DNA of 24,731 nt. Source: an uncultured Clostridia bacterium (GTDB lineage Bacteria > Bacillota > Clostridia > Oscillospirales > Acutalibacteraceae). The notes beneath the pieces were generated by a model. It ran no database searches and was not told where the DNA came from. It worked only from the letters and a program-made list of their open reading frames with translations. The stretch lies in contig CALGRR010000052.1 in assembly GCA_937880805.1 (NCBI GenBank), forward strand, positions 1-24,731. The letters run 5' to 3'. Positions 7,493-15,387 of the stretch are shown piece after piece (positions within the stretch are counted from its first letter, which is position 1; every line of letters begins with the position of its first letter). The position numbers were made by a program, and so were the translations under genes.

Positions 7493-10400
7493 ATGAATCT
7501 GTTTATCAAAGTCATTTTTGCTAATAAAAAGTATGAATTGCCGTTAGTTTGTTCTGATACTGTTTCAGTAGGAAGCTATGAGTTTGATAATATTATGTTG
7601 AAACACAAATCCATTAAAAAAGGACATTTGGTTTTTTCGGCTGATAAATCCGGAAATGTTTTTCTTCTCAGCAAAGGAAAAACATTTGTCAATGGGCAAA
7701 ATTTCAAAAAAGGCACTATTGGTATTGGCGACAAAATAACTGTATCTGTCGGAAAGACAGATGTGTTAGAAGCCGAGTTATATGAGATAAGTGAGAAAAT
7801 GTCTGTTCGTATACATAACGAAATGACAATTGGCAAAAAAGATGTTTGCTCAATAGCCATTATGAATCCCAAGGTCAGCAGAATTCATGCGGGATTTTAT
7901 TTGTCAGGCAAAAATGTACGAATAATCGATTTGAACAGTTCAAACGGTACTTATGTTAACGGAAGAAGGATTACACAAGCTGATTTAAAAGACGGCGATG
8001 AAATCTCTATTGTGGATTACAATTTTAAATATTCACAAGGAACGCTTACTTTTGAAAAGAGAGAAGAAATAGAATGCCGAACAGAAGATGAACCTGTAAT
8101 GGGAAAGGATTATCCTATAATTCATCCGTCTCCGAGAGTAAAAGAGGAATACAGAACAGGCGAACTGCAAATTACTAATCCGCCCAACATCGGAAACAAG
8201 CCGGAGATAAATTTTGTTTCCCTGTTGCTTCAACCGATTTTAATGATTGCAATGTCCATAACTGTTGCGTCAATCTATTCAACTAATTCTTTCATGCTTT
8301 CAGCCCCAATGTCACTAATCAGCGTTGCTCTCGGTATCACCAATCATATAGCGGCAAAAAAGAAATACAAAAAATCCTTTGAATTGAAGATTTCCAAATA
8401 TACCGAATATATCAAAAAAGTTGCACAGGAATTTAAAACTGCTGTGCACGAGCAGTTGAAAACCATGAAAGCCGATGCGCCCGAAACCGCAGAATGTGTT
8501 TCAATCGTAACCAACGGCGAAAAAGAAATTTGGAACAGAAAAAGCGGCGACAAGGATTTTCTGACTTTCAGAATAGGGCACGGCAAGGTGGAAGCTGGTT
8601 TAAAGGCCAAGTTCCAAAGCAATGGTTTTGAACTTCAGGAAGATGATTTGCTTTCAAAAATTAAGCGTGAAACAGAAAAATACCGAATTATTGATGGCGC
8701 ACCTATAACTGTTGATTTTAAAAAAAATCCCGTTATGGGTGTCTACGGAGAACGAAAAGAAGCAAAACGTTTGGTTAAAAATTTGATAATTCAAGCGACA
8801 ACTTTCCATACATACAACGATTTAAAAATCGTTGCTCTGTTTTCGGATTCCGAAAAAATGGAATGGAACTGGATGAGGTGGTTGCCGCATTGCTTTAATG
8901 ATGACAGAAGCCGCCGTTATGTTGCGTGCGAAGCTGTATCGATTGTGGATTCAGTTAAAACAGTTGGCGAAATTCTTGAAACAAGAATTGTTTCGGATTC
9001 GGAATATGAGAACGATAAAAAAGAAAAATTGCCATTTTATCTGTTTGTTATTGCCGATGAGGAAATTGCAAGTAATCCGCTGATACAAAAGCGGATATCG
9101 CAATGCGGCAACGGTGTGGGTGCAATCATTATTTCGGATAGCTTTGATATGCTTCCGAGTAACACTTCCGTTTTTGCCGAACTTTCGCAAGGTAAAGGCA
9201 GACTTTTTACCCAAAGCGGAGAAGACGGTACACTTGAGTTTGAAACGGATATAATTCCCGAAAATGATTATGAGCGTTTTTCGAGAGCGATTGCTCCGTT
9301 GAAACTTGCAGATATAAAAAGTTCAATTTCTTTACCCAACAGCATAACTTTTCTTGAAGGTTATGGGGTACGTCGCCCGCAAGAACTTGATTTGGCTTCA
9401 AGATGGGCAAACTCAAAAAGTTATAAGTCTCTTTCTGTACCGATTGGCGTTAAATCAAACGGCGAGTTATTTATGTTTGATATTCATTCAAAAAAATATG
9501 GACCACACGGGATTGTTGCGGGTACAACTGGTTCAGGAAAATCAGAAACAATACAATCATGGATTCTTTCTATGGCTATTAATTATTCGCCTGATGATGT
9601 TTGTTTTGTCATTATTGATTTTAAAGGAACGGGACTGATTTCACCATTTAGAAAATTGCCTCATTTATCGGGAACTATTTCTGACATAGACAAAAATATT
9701 TCAAGAAACCTTGTTGCTTTGAACAATGAACTTACCAGAAGAAAAAACCTGTTTGATGCCTGTGGAGTGAAAAACATAATAGAATACAAGCAAAAATACT
9801 ATCACGGAGAAGTTACAGAGCCGTTACCGTTTATGTTTATAGTTATAGATGAATTTGCTGAATTTAAAGCAAACTATCCTGATTTTATGCAGGCTGTAGA
9901 AAGTGTATTTCAAACTGGTTTAGCTTTAGGGGTAAATATAATTTTGTTAACTCAAAAACCTGCAGGAGTGGTTACAGAAAAAATTAACGCAAATGCGCAT
10001 TTTCGTATATGTTTAAAGGTTCAAGATTCTGTTGATAGCAGAGATGTTTTAGGATCGAGTCATACCGAAGCCGCCAGAATCACCAATCCGGGACGAGCAT
10101 ATATCAAGGTCGGTGAAAATGAGCTTTTCGAACAGATTCAAAGCTTTTGGAGCGGTGCTCCATATAATCCCACAAGGAGCGAAAAAAATTCCGCAGTACC
10201 AAAAATTTCATTTGTTAACCTTGACGGCAGTCGAGACAGCTTCGCCTTACCCGATAAAACAATCGGTTCAAAAAGCTACATAAGCGAAATAGAGGCGGTT
10301 GTAAACTATATTGATGCTTATGTTACTGAAAATGGCATTTCACACGCAAGAAAGGTGTGGCCGCCGAAACTTCCTGAAAACGTTTGTTTGCCCTCTTTGC

Positions 10401-11941
10401 TTGATAATTCGTTTGATGGATCAAGATGGCCTGATAATTCAAACGGTTTGCAAGCGGTTATAGGTTTGGCTGATGACCCTATATCGCAGTCACAGTATCC
10501 GTTAAAGCTTAATCTTTCAGAAAAAGGACATGCCATTGTTTACGGTGCACCCATGACGGGAAAAACAACATTTTTGCAAACTTTGGTTATGTCACTGTGT
10601 CTTTCCTATTCGCCTGATGAAGTCAATGTTTATGCTATGGACTTCGGAAGTATGACTCTTGGAATGTTTAAGGATTATCCCCATGTGGGAGGAGTTGCAA
10701 ACAGCAACGAAAAAGAAAAGATAGATAAACTTGCTCTGCTTATGACCGAACTGTTAAAAGAACGCAAAAACAAATTCAGCCAAGTAGGAGTAGGAAGTCT
10801 GCCCATTTACAGAAAGGTTGCCAATGAGCAAATGCCGTATATGGTATTGGCGATAGATAATCTACCAAAGCTGATTTCGCAATATCCTGAATTACAAGAA
10901 TTTATTGTTATGTTGACGAGCGAAGGTGCAACCTACGGAATAATTCTTGTCGCAACGGCAACTGCTGCGAATTCAGTTCATTTTAAAATAACTGATAATG
11001 TCAAAACCAAGATTGCTTTGCAGCTGACAGATGAATCGGATTATTCAACAGTAATTGGTGTAAAAGGACTGTCTTTAAGACCTGAAGACTGTTGCGGACG
11101 CGGTCTTGCAGCAATAAATAAAACACCTCTTGAATACCAAACAGCAATACCTGTTCAGGTGGATGATGAGGCGGAGAAAGTTTGTGAAATAAAAAGAATT
11201 GCAAAGCTTATGGATGAAGTCTGGGACGGAAAATTACCTCAGCCAATTCCGCTGATGCCGGTCGTTATTACTTTTGGTTCTGTTCGTTCCGAAGGAATAA
11301 CGCTTGGTTTAAGCACTTCCGACATAAAGCCGGTATCGTTCCTTCCAACGGAGTCTCATTATTATATGATTTCGGGTACTCCGTCATCCGGTAAAACTAA
11401 TATGTTGAAGGTTGTGGCAAAACAGTTCAAAAACAAGTTATCTGCTGTTGTTACTGTTATCGACATTATGAATGCGTGGTATGACAGTACAGATTGCTGT
11501 GATAATTATATCTGTGATGTGGCTCAGGCGGATGAGTTTTTTGAGGATTTAGCAGCTGAATTGCAAAAAAGAAAGAATTCAAATGAAACTTCCGACTCAC
11601 TTTTGGTTGTTGTTGATAATTTTGAGAGATTTATCGAGGAAGTCAGCAATGAAACAGCCAAACGTTTGAATGCATTAATCCGTATGGGTAAAAATCTCAA
11701 TGTTTATTTTATTGCAGCCGCAAATAATTCGGATTTAACTTCGAGATATAACAAAGGTGATTCAATCACAACTTCGCTTGTAAACAGCAAATATAAAATT
11801 TTGCTTGGCGAAAGTTTTAATTCTCACGGAATTTTCGAAACAGACCTTCCGTTCTCCAAAAAATCAGACGAGCTTGGTCAATTTGAAGGTTATTTTATTG
11901 ACGGTAAGAAAACCGTTAAGTTTAAAACAATGAAAGAGTAG
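7493..11941 (+). CDS. essC: EssC/YukBA-type T7SS ATPase (FHA, FHA, 2 TM, three FtsK/SpoIIIE domains)
   Basis: 1482 aa, close to Staphylococcus EssC length; AGGGAG precedes the ATG by about eight bases. Residues 1-95 are a degenerate FHA. Residues 100-185 are an intact FHA (SRIHA, SSNGTYVNGRR, DGDEI) able in principle to bind phospho-Thr. Two TM helices span about 241-262 and 268-288. ATPase 1 has Walker A GTTGSGKS (677-684) and Walker B IVIDEF with D786-E787. ATPase 2 has GAPMTGKT (1018-1025) but AIDNL (D1122-N1123). ATPase 3 has GTPSSGKT (1295-1302) but VVDNF (D1375-N1376). So only the first site keeps the catalytic Glu, as is common in EssC/EccC, where the later domains bind substrate or regulate. 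It is the motor that drives WXG100 proteins across the membrane. It is the first gene of the operon. The intact FHA fits the two kinases and the phosphatase downstream. Confidence 0.95.
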   Translation: MNLFIKVIFANKKYELPLVCSDTVSVGSYEFDNIMLKHKSIKKGHLVFSADKSGNVFLLSKGKTFVNGQNFKKGTIGIGDKITVSVGKTDVLEAELYEISEKMSVRIHNEMTIGKKDVCSIAIMNPKVSRIHAGFYLSGKNVRIIDLNSSNGTYVNGRRITQADLKDGDEISIVDYNFKYSQGTLTFEKREEIECRTEDEPVMGKDYPIIHPSPRVKEEYRTGELQITNPPNIGNKPEINFVSLLLQPILMIAMSITVASIYSTNSFMLSAPMSLISVALGITNHIAAKKKYKKSFELKISKYTEYIKKVAQEFKTAVHEQLKTMKADAPETAECVSIVTNGEKEIWNRKSGDKDFLTFRIGHGKVEAGLKAKFQSNGFELQEDDLLSKIKRETEKYRIIDGAPITVDFKKNPVMGVYGERKEAKRLVKNLIIQATTFHTYNDLKIVALFSDSEKMEWNWMRWLPHCFNDDRSRRYVACEAVSIVDSVKTVGEILETRIVSDSEYENDKKEKLPFYLFVIADEEIASNPLIQKRISQCGNGVGAIIISDSFDMLPSNTSVFAELSQGKGRLFTQSGEDGTLEFETDIIPENDYERFSRAIAPLKLADIKSSISLPNSITFLEGYGVRRPQELDLASRWANSKSYKSLSVPIGVKSNGELFMFDIHSKKYGPHGIVAGTTGSGKSETIQSWILSMAINYSPDDVCFVIIDFKGTGLISPFRKLPHLSGTISDIDKNISRNLVALNNELTRRKNLFDACGVKNIIEYKQKYYHGEVTEPLPFMFIVIDEFAEFKANYPDFMQAVESVFQTGLALGVNIILLTQKPAGVVTEKINANAHFRICLKVQDSVDSRDVLGSSHTEAARITNPGRAYIKVGENELFEQIQSFWSGAPYNPTRSEKNSAVPKISFVNLDGSRDSFALPDKTIGSKSYISEIEAVVNYIDAYVTENGISHARKVWPPKLPENVCLPSLLDNSFDGSRWPDNSNGLQAVIGLADDPISQSQYPLKLNLSEKGHAIVYGAPMTGKTTFLQTLVMSLCLSYSPDEVNVYAMDFGSMTLGMFKDYPHVGGVANSNEKEKIDKLALLMTELLKERKNKFSQVGVGSLPIYRKVANEQMPYMVLAIDNLPKLISQYPELQEFIVMLTSEGATYGIILVATATAANSVHFKITDNVKTKIALQLTDESDYSTVIGVKGLSLRPEDCCGRGLAAINKTPLEYQTAIPVQVDDEAEKVCEIKRIAKLMDEVWDGKLPQPIPLMPVVITFGSVRSEGITLGLSTSDIKPVSFLPTESHYYMISGTPSSGKTNMLKVVAKQFKNKLSAVVTVIDIMNAWYDSTDCCDNYICDVAQADEFFEDLAAELQKRKNSNETSDSLLVVVDNFERFIEEVSNETAKRLNALIRMGKNLNVYFIAAANNSDLTSRYNKGDSITTSLVNSKYKILLGESFNSHGIFETDLPFSKKSDELGQFEGYFIDGKKTVKFKTMKE

Positions 11942-11949
11942 ATGATTTT

Positions 11950-12729
11950 ATGGAAAATTTAATTCTTGATTCAAAAGAAATAATGTATCTTTGTGCTCTT
12001 TTAGGAGCAAATGAGGTTTATGGAATTGATGACGGCTTTGCATTTATTCCTAAAGATAGGCTTTCACAGGCAGTATCGGAAACAGCTGACAGTCTTATGA
12101 GAAAAGGTTGCTTGGAAATGGATTTTGACGGTAACAATACTGTTCAGTCCGACACAAGTGACATAATAAAAACTATCGCTTATAGTCAAAGCCACTTGAT
12201 TTTACATTCCCTTTGCAGTGGTTTGCAGGATAATCCTTGTGTTTTCTATAGAAACGGCAATAGAATCGTAAAAGCGGAATTTAAAGACAATGTTTTCGAA
12301 ATCACAAAAATTACTGCCGAAGAAATGAAATTGGAAATATGTTCCCGCTTTTCGGAAAGTTCGCCTCAAAACAGCAATGGGTTTTATCGTGTGCACGGTG
12401 ATGTATTTGAAAACGCTCGTGATCTTGCATCTGACGGGAAGATCGAAGAAGCAACAAAACTTCTTTGCAAAAACGGAATTGACGGTCAAAGTGCTGAACT
12501 GATTGTAAAGGGTTATACGCAAAAGAGTGATTTTGTGAGTATTGTGGTTTCTTGTACAGTAAGGGGACAAGAGTCAACAGACGGAATGGTTACTCTTTCC
12601 GATGAAAACATCGCTTTGGATATTGCACCAAATCTTATTGGAGAGGAAGAATATACAGATGTTTCCGTTGTTACTCTTGAAACGCAAAAAGCCAGACTTT
12701 CCGATATGCTCATAAAATACGGATTTTAG
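11950..12729 (+). CDS. T7SS-associated protein of unknown family (259 aa)
   Basis: A soluble-looking 259-aa protein with no signal peptide or TM helix. It starts eight bases after the essC stop with little Shine-Dalgarno signal, so it is probably translationally coupled. It begins MENLILDSKEIMYLCALLGA and continues with an alpha/beta pattern; a helical stretch lies at about 155-190 (ARDLASDGKIEEATKLL), and a beta-rich C-terminus ends LETQKARLSDMLIKYGF. By position (between EssC and the ubiquitin-like gene) it should be a machine component or a substrate chaperone. The length and the opening pattern loosely recall mycobacterial EspG chaperones, but I cannot show homology. It does not look like EssB, EssA or EsaA. 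Confidence 0.7.
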   Translation: MENLILDSKEIMYLCALLGANEVYGIDDGFAFIPKDRLSQAVSETADSLMRKGCLEMDFDGNNTVQSDTSDIIKTIAYSQSHLILHSLCSGLQDNPCVFYRNGNRIVKAEFKDNVFEITKITAEEMKLEICSRFSESSPQNSNGFYRVHGDVFENARDLASDGKIEEATKLLCKNGIDGQSAELIVKGYTQKSDFVSIVVSCTVRGQESTDGMVTLSDENIALDIAPNLIGEEEYTDVSVVTLETQKARLSDMLIKYGF

Positions 12730-12740
12730 GGGTGAATACT

Positions 12741-12992
12741 ATGTCTAACAGCATTATTGCAACCGTAAGAATAGGAGAAACACGGCAAGAAGCAGATATG
12801 GAGCTTCCTGCAGATGTTGAGGTCAGTGTGCTGAGCATAGAGCTTTTAAGAACACTGAAATCTGCCGGTGTTGCAGAGCTTGCAAATACAAAAAGAATCT
12901 ATCTTTACTGTGGCAAACGTCGCTTGCAAGACGAGAAAACGCTGACCCAAAACCGAGTTTATGATGGAAGTATTATTACGATTACATATTAG
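12741..12992 (+). CDS. esaB: EsaB/YukD-type ubiquitin-like T7SS protein
   Basis: 83 aa. AGGGGTG at 12728-12734 overlaps the previous stop and fixes the ATG at 12741; a GTG at 12732 lies inside that site. The sequence has the YukD beta-grasp layout: IIATVRIGETRQEADMELPA, a central helix (VLSIELLRTLKSAG), then IYLYCGKRRLQDEKTLTQN and VYDGSIITITY. YukD/EsaB is a small cytoplasmic ubiquitin-fold protein needed for, or regulating, T7b secretion; it has no Gly-Gly tail and is not conjugated. Its stop overlaps the AGGAGG of the next gene. The family assignment is confident; the exact role is not known. Confidence 0.85.
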   Translation: MSNSIIATVRIGETRQEADMELPADVEVSVLSIELLRTLKSAGVAELANTKRIYLYCGKRRLQDEKTLTQNRVYDGSIITITY

Positions 12993-13002
12993 GAGGATAA
13001 CT

Positions 13003-13299
13003 ATGGCTATTTCGAATTGGCTGAAATTAGATTATATTGCGGCAAAAAAACAGATTGCGGAATTTGAAGATGCAATTAATGACTGTGATGATTTGATCGA
13101 ACAGGCAAAAAAGCTTCGTTCAAATATTCCAGATAATTGGCAAGGTGAGGCTGCAAATGTAACAATACAAAAGCTTGAGGAATGGGAATCTGACCTCAAA
13201 AAAATAAGAACTGATATGCAAACCTGTAAAAATAGAATCGCCAAAAAGGTTGAGCAGCTTAACAATATTGACCAAAGCGCAGGCGGAGGTTCACGTTAA
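13003..13299 (+). CDS. WXG100-family protein 1 (98 aa)
   Basis: A perfect AGGAGG (12991-12996) precedes the ATG at 13003. The protein is a helical hairpin with the turn motif NWQG (W46-Q47-G48), flanked by charged helices (AKKQIAEFEDAINDCDDLIE; WESDLKKIRTDMQTCKNRIA). The tail is Gly/Ser-rich (AGGGSR). WXG100 proteins are secreted as dimers by EssC-type ATPases. This one differs from the two downstream copies by a longer loop and extra Cys residues. It sits directly before the 353-aa candidate effector, so it may be that protein's dedicated partner; this is inference from gene order. No YxxxD/E export signal is obvious at its C-terminus. Confidence 0.85.
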   Translation: MAISNWLKLDYIAAKKQIAEFEDAINDCDDLIEQAKKLRSNIPDNWQGEAANVTIQKLEEWESDLKKIRTDMQTCKNRIAKKVEQLNNIDQSAGGGSR

Positions 13300-13321
13300 A
13301 AAGAAAGTGAGATGATTAATT

Positions 13322-14383
13322 ATGAATATAGTTTTAGGTTCAAATTACGAATCAATAGTATCCGAAACCAAAAGACTGGCAAATAAAACATCGGTTTTGA
13401 AAAGCAAGCTGCTGCAAATAAGAACGAAGCTTGATGATGCATATGATGGACAGATTGACTACGATACCGAAATCAAGGCGCTTGAAAAAAGGCTATATAC
13501 ACAGCAAATCAGAATGTCAAATCTTTCAAGTGCCGTAAGCAGTGCATTTGACGGACTTCTCACGGTGGATTCAAAATCAATCGAAATTGACAACGGATTA
13601 AAAGCGATTCTTGAAGTTACAAAAATTGCTTCAAGCGATACTTTTAAGGAAATCAGCAGCGGTGTAAAGTCTATTGTCGCAAAATATAAAGACAGCAAAT
13701 GGGCAGATATCATTTCATCTGTAATTCCGCCGATAGGTGCAGGCGGTGTAGTGATAGGCGGCGCAGTTTCGGTTGGTAGGATTGTCGCTGATGTTATTTC
13801 CGATGCCGTTATAACCACACCCGATGAATTTGAGGACAAACATCCCGAAGAAGCACGTGAAGTTGAAATAGAAAGAAAGTTGGATGCACTTGAAACAATT
13901 ACACAAAAGCCAAGCCAGTGTACAACATATGCGGTTGTAAATCTTTTGCGAAGAAAACAAATAATAGACGGAGGAGAAGCAACCGTAACGGGAGAAGAAG
14001 TTCGAAAATACAATTATGTTAAAGGCAAAGGATATTATTGGAAAACTAATTGCTGCCAATACTCTATGAAATATGAAAATGCATCATCTGTAAAAAGCAA
14101 AGTTACAAACACCTACACAGATTATATAACACAGCTTTTAGATAAACGCCCTGAAGGAATTGTTTTGTACGCCAAACATGACACAAATAACCATGCAATC
14201 ACAATAACTAATTATGAGATTGTTGACAATAAAGTTCAGTTCTACGTTATGGATCCAAGCAATTCGGGAACAAAGCGAAAACTTGAAGATAGTGCACTAT
14301 TTAGCAGTTATTCAAAAGGTCAAAACATGAACGCAGAAAAGATTTTCAGCACTAAAATGCTTAATTTGTATTATGTGAAATAA
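13322..14383 (+). CDS. Candidate T7SS substrate with papain/C39-like cysteine peptidase pattern
   Basis: 353 aa. Residues 1-100 are helical coiled-coil-like (SIVSETKRLANKTSVLKSKL), resembling WXG/LXG-type targeting domains. Residues 127-165 are hydrophobic and Gly-rich (IPPIGAGGVVIGGAVSVGRI), a possible membrane-active or hinge segment. Residues 195-353 contain QKPSQCTTYAVVNLLRR (Q199-C200 at a helix start), then HDTNNHAITITNYEI (H291) and VQFYVMDPSN (D311). This order Gln-Cys / His / Asp matches papain-like and C39-type peptidases. It lacks a signal peptide, as T7SS substrates do. It lies between two WXG100 genes. It could be a secreted toxin or effector, or a peptidase that processes system components. 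No obvious immunity gene follows. The fold and catalysis are inferred from motifs only. The upstream Shine-Dalgarno (AAGTGAG) is weak. Confidence 0.65.
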   Translation: MNIVLGSNYESIVSETKRLANKTSVLKSKLLQIRTKLDDAYDGQIDYDTEIKALEKRLYTQQIRMSNLSSAVSSAFDGLLTVDSKSIEIDNGLKAILEVTKIASSDTFKEISSGVKSIVAKYKDSKWADIISSVIPPIGAGGVVIGGAVSVGRIVADVISDAVITTPDEFEDKHPEEAREVEIERKLDALETITQKPSQCTTYAVVNLLRRKQIIDGGEATVTGEEVRKYNYVKGKGYYWKTNCCQYSMKYENASSVKSKVTNTYTDYITQLLDKRPEGIVLYAKHDTNNHAITITNYEIVDNKVQFYVMDPSNSGTKRKLEDSALFSSYSKGQNMNAEKIFSTKMLNLYYVK

Positions 14384-14398
14384 CAAAGGAGTGAAAAC

Positions 14399-14698
14399 AT
14401 GGCAAATACTATTTATATTAACCCCACGGGTATAACTCAAAAAGCCGACACAATGATTAAAAAGGCTGATGAATACAGAGACATAATCCGCAGCATAACA
14501 AAACTCACAATCAGCCTTTGCGATGTGTGGGACGGAAACGCATTTAACCGATTTGTTAACAAATACGATGCCGTTCTTCCCACTTTGGAGAAAATGGCGA
14601 AGGCTTACGAGGATATGGCATCATCAATCAAAAAGCAACTTAAAGCGATGCAGGATGCCGATACCACGGCAGCAAACATAATCAAAAACCTGTTCTGA
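14399..14698 (+). CDS. WXG100-family protein 2 (99 aa)
   Basis: AAAGGAG (14385-14391) precedes the ATG by seven bases. A helical hairpin with the turn VWDGNAF (W44-D45-G46); the second helix ends in AAYEDMA-like and TTAANIIKNLF. The length and motif position are typical for WXG100 proteins, the small secreted substrates or structural partners of EssC. It shares the N-terminal MAN and the W-x-G-N-A turn with the next gene, so the two probably arose by duplication and may form a heterodimer. The family is clear; which one is the main secreted product is not. Confidence 0.9.
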   Translation: MANTIYINPTGITQKADTMIKKADEYRDIIRSITKLTISLCDVWDGNAFNRFVNKYDAVLPTLEKMAKAYEDMASSIKKQLKAMQDADTTAANIIKNLF

Positions 14699-14757
14699 TT
14701 TTACGCAGTTGCCAATCTGCATAAAATATAAATTCTAAAAATAAGGAGGCAAACAAA

Positions 14758-15030
14758 ATGGCAAATATCTATCTTGATTACGCAGGAGCAAGTGCAAAGG
14801 TTAAGAAGGCAAGAGAGTATAAGGCTCAGCATGACCAGGTTATTACAGACCTCAAAACTCTCATCAACGGTATGACTGAAGTTTGGACAGGTAATGCTCA
14901 AGAAAAAATGGCACAGGAATTTTCAAGCTTTGAACCTACATTCAAAAACTTTTCACAGCTTCTCGAAGACTATGCAAATGAAATGCAGGCATGGGCAGAC
15001 AAAATCAAGGCTGCAGACGACAACAAGTAA
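14758..15030 (+). CDS. WXG100-family protein 3 (90 aa), likely the main EsxA-like substrate
   Basis: A strong AAGGAGG (14743-14749) lies eight bases before the ATG. The 90-aa helical hairpin has VWTGNAQ (W43-T44-G45) at the turn, and a second helix EFSSFEPTFKNFSQLLEDYA ending in ADKIKAADDNK. Length, motif position and charge pattern are classic for EsxA. It is followed by a very stable intercistronic hairpin without a T-run, a pattern that would protect the upstream mRNA and raise the dose of this product relative to the enzymes downstream. That reading is inference. The pair with the preceding WXG100 gene suggests heterodimer formation. Confidence 0.9.
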   Translation: MANIYLDYAGASAKVKKAREYKAQHDQVITDLKTLINGMTEVWTGNAQEKMAQEFSSFEPTFKNFSQLLEDYANEMQAWADKIKAADDNK

Positions 15031-15042
15031 AACATATTTTAT

Positions 15043-15066
15043 CCCGACCGCAGCAATGCGGTCGGG
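15043..15066 (+). promoter_or_regulatory. Intercistronic hairpin with GCAA tetraloop
   Basis: CCCGACCGCA (15043-15052), GCAA, TGCGGTCGGG (15057-15066): a perfect 10-bp GC-rich stem closed by a GNRA loop in an AT-rich operon. The sequence after it is GGGGATTAGG, so there is no T-tract. It suits mRNA 3'-end stabilisation or partial attenuation between the small WXG100 genes and the regulatory genes. Confidence 0.75.
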
Positions 15067-15087
15067 GGGATTAGGGAGATGTAGAAA

Positions 15088-15363
15088 ATGGCAAACATTA
15101 TTTTGATGAAAGAACAATTGAAACAGCTTGAATATCTCAACAAAGCACTCAAAAATGCAACGGCAGAACTGGAATACGTTAATAATCATTTAGAACGTAT
15201 TTTTACGGAATGTGCCGATTTACCGGAAATAAGCTCACGAGAAATAAAAAGTAAAATTGATAATGCTCGTTACGTACAAGAACTCATTAGATGCGACGAG
15301 TTTGTTAACTTGCTAAAAGATTTATCCCAAACAATCGATATGTATTTAACTCCCATCCCCTAA
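15088..15363 (+). CDS. Small helical T7SS-associated protein without WXG motif (91 aa)
   Basis: AGGGAG at 15073-15078 precedes the ATG by nine bases. The protein starts MANIILMKEQLKQLEYLNKA and is almost wholly helical, with two predicted amphipathic helices around a short turn (ADLPEISSREI) that lacks W-x-G. It ends in a Pro-containing MYLTPIP. Size, the start MANI and its place after the WXG100 genes suggest a WXG-like partner, adaptor or dedicated chaperone. I do not recognise a named family. It is separated from the WXG100 genes by the strong hairpin and so may be made at a lower level. Confidence 0.75.
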   Translation: MANIILMKEQLKQLEYLNKALKNATAELEYVNNHLERIFTECADLPEISSREIKSKIDNARYVQELIRCDEFVNLLKDLSQTIDMYLTPIP

Positions 15364-15387
15364 ATCCGAAAAAAAGAAGGTGAAATT

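Noticed and set aside
12201..12577. Two overlapping minus-strand frames of 122 and 88 codons
   Set aside because: They lie inside the 259-aa gene, lack ribosome binding sites and have Cys/Phe/His-rich implausible products.
14699..14757. Small GCAG/CTGC stem before the third WXG100 gene
   Set aside because: Four base pairs only; not distinguishable from chance.
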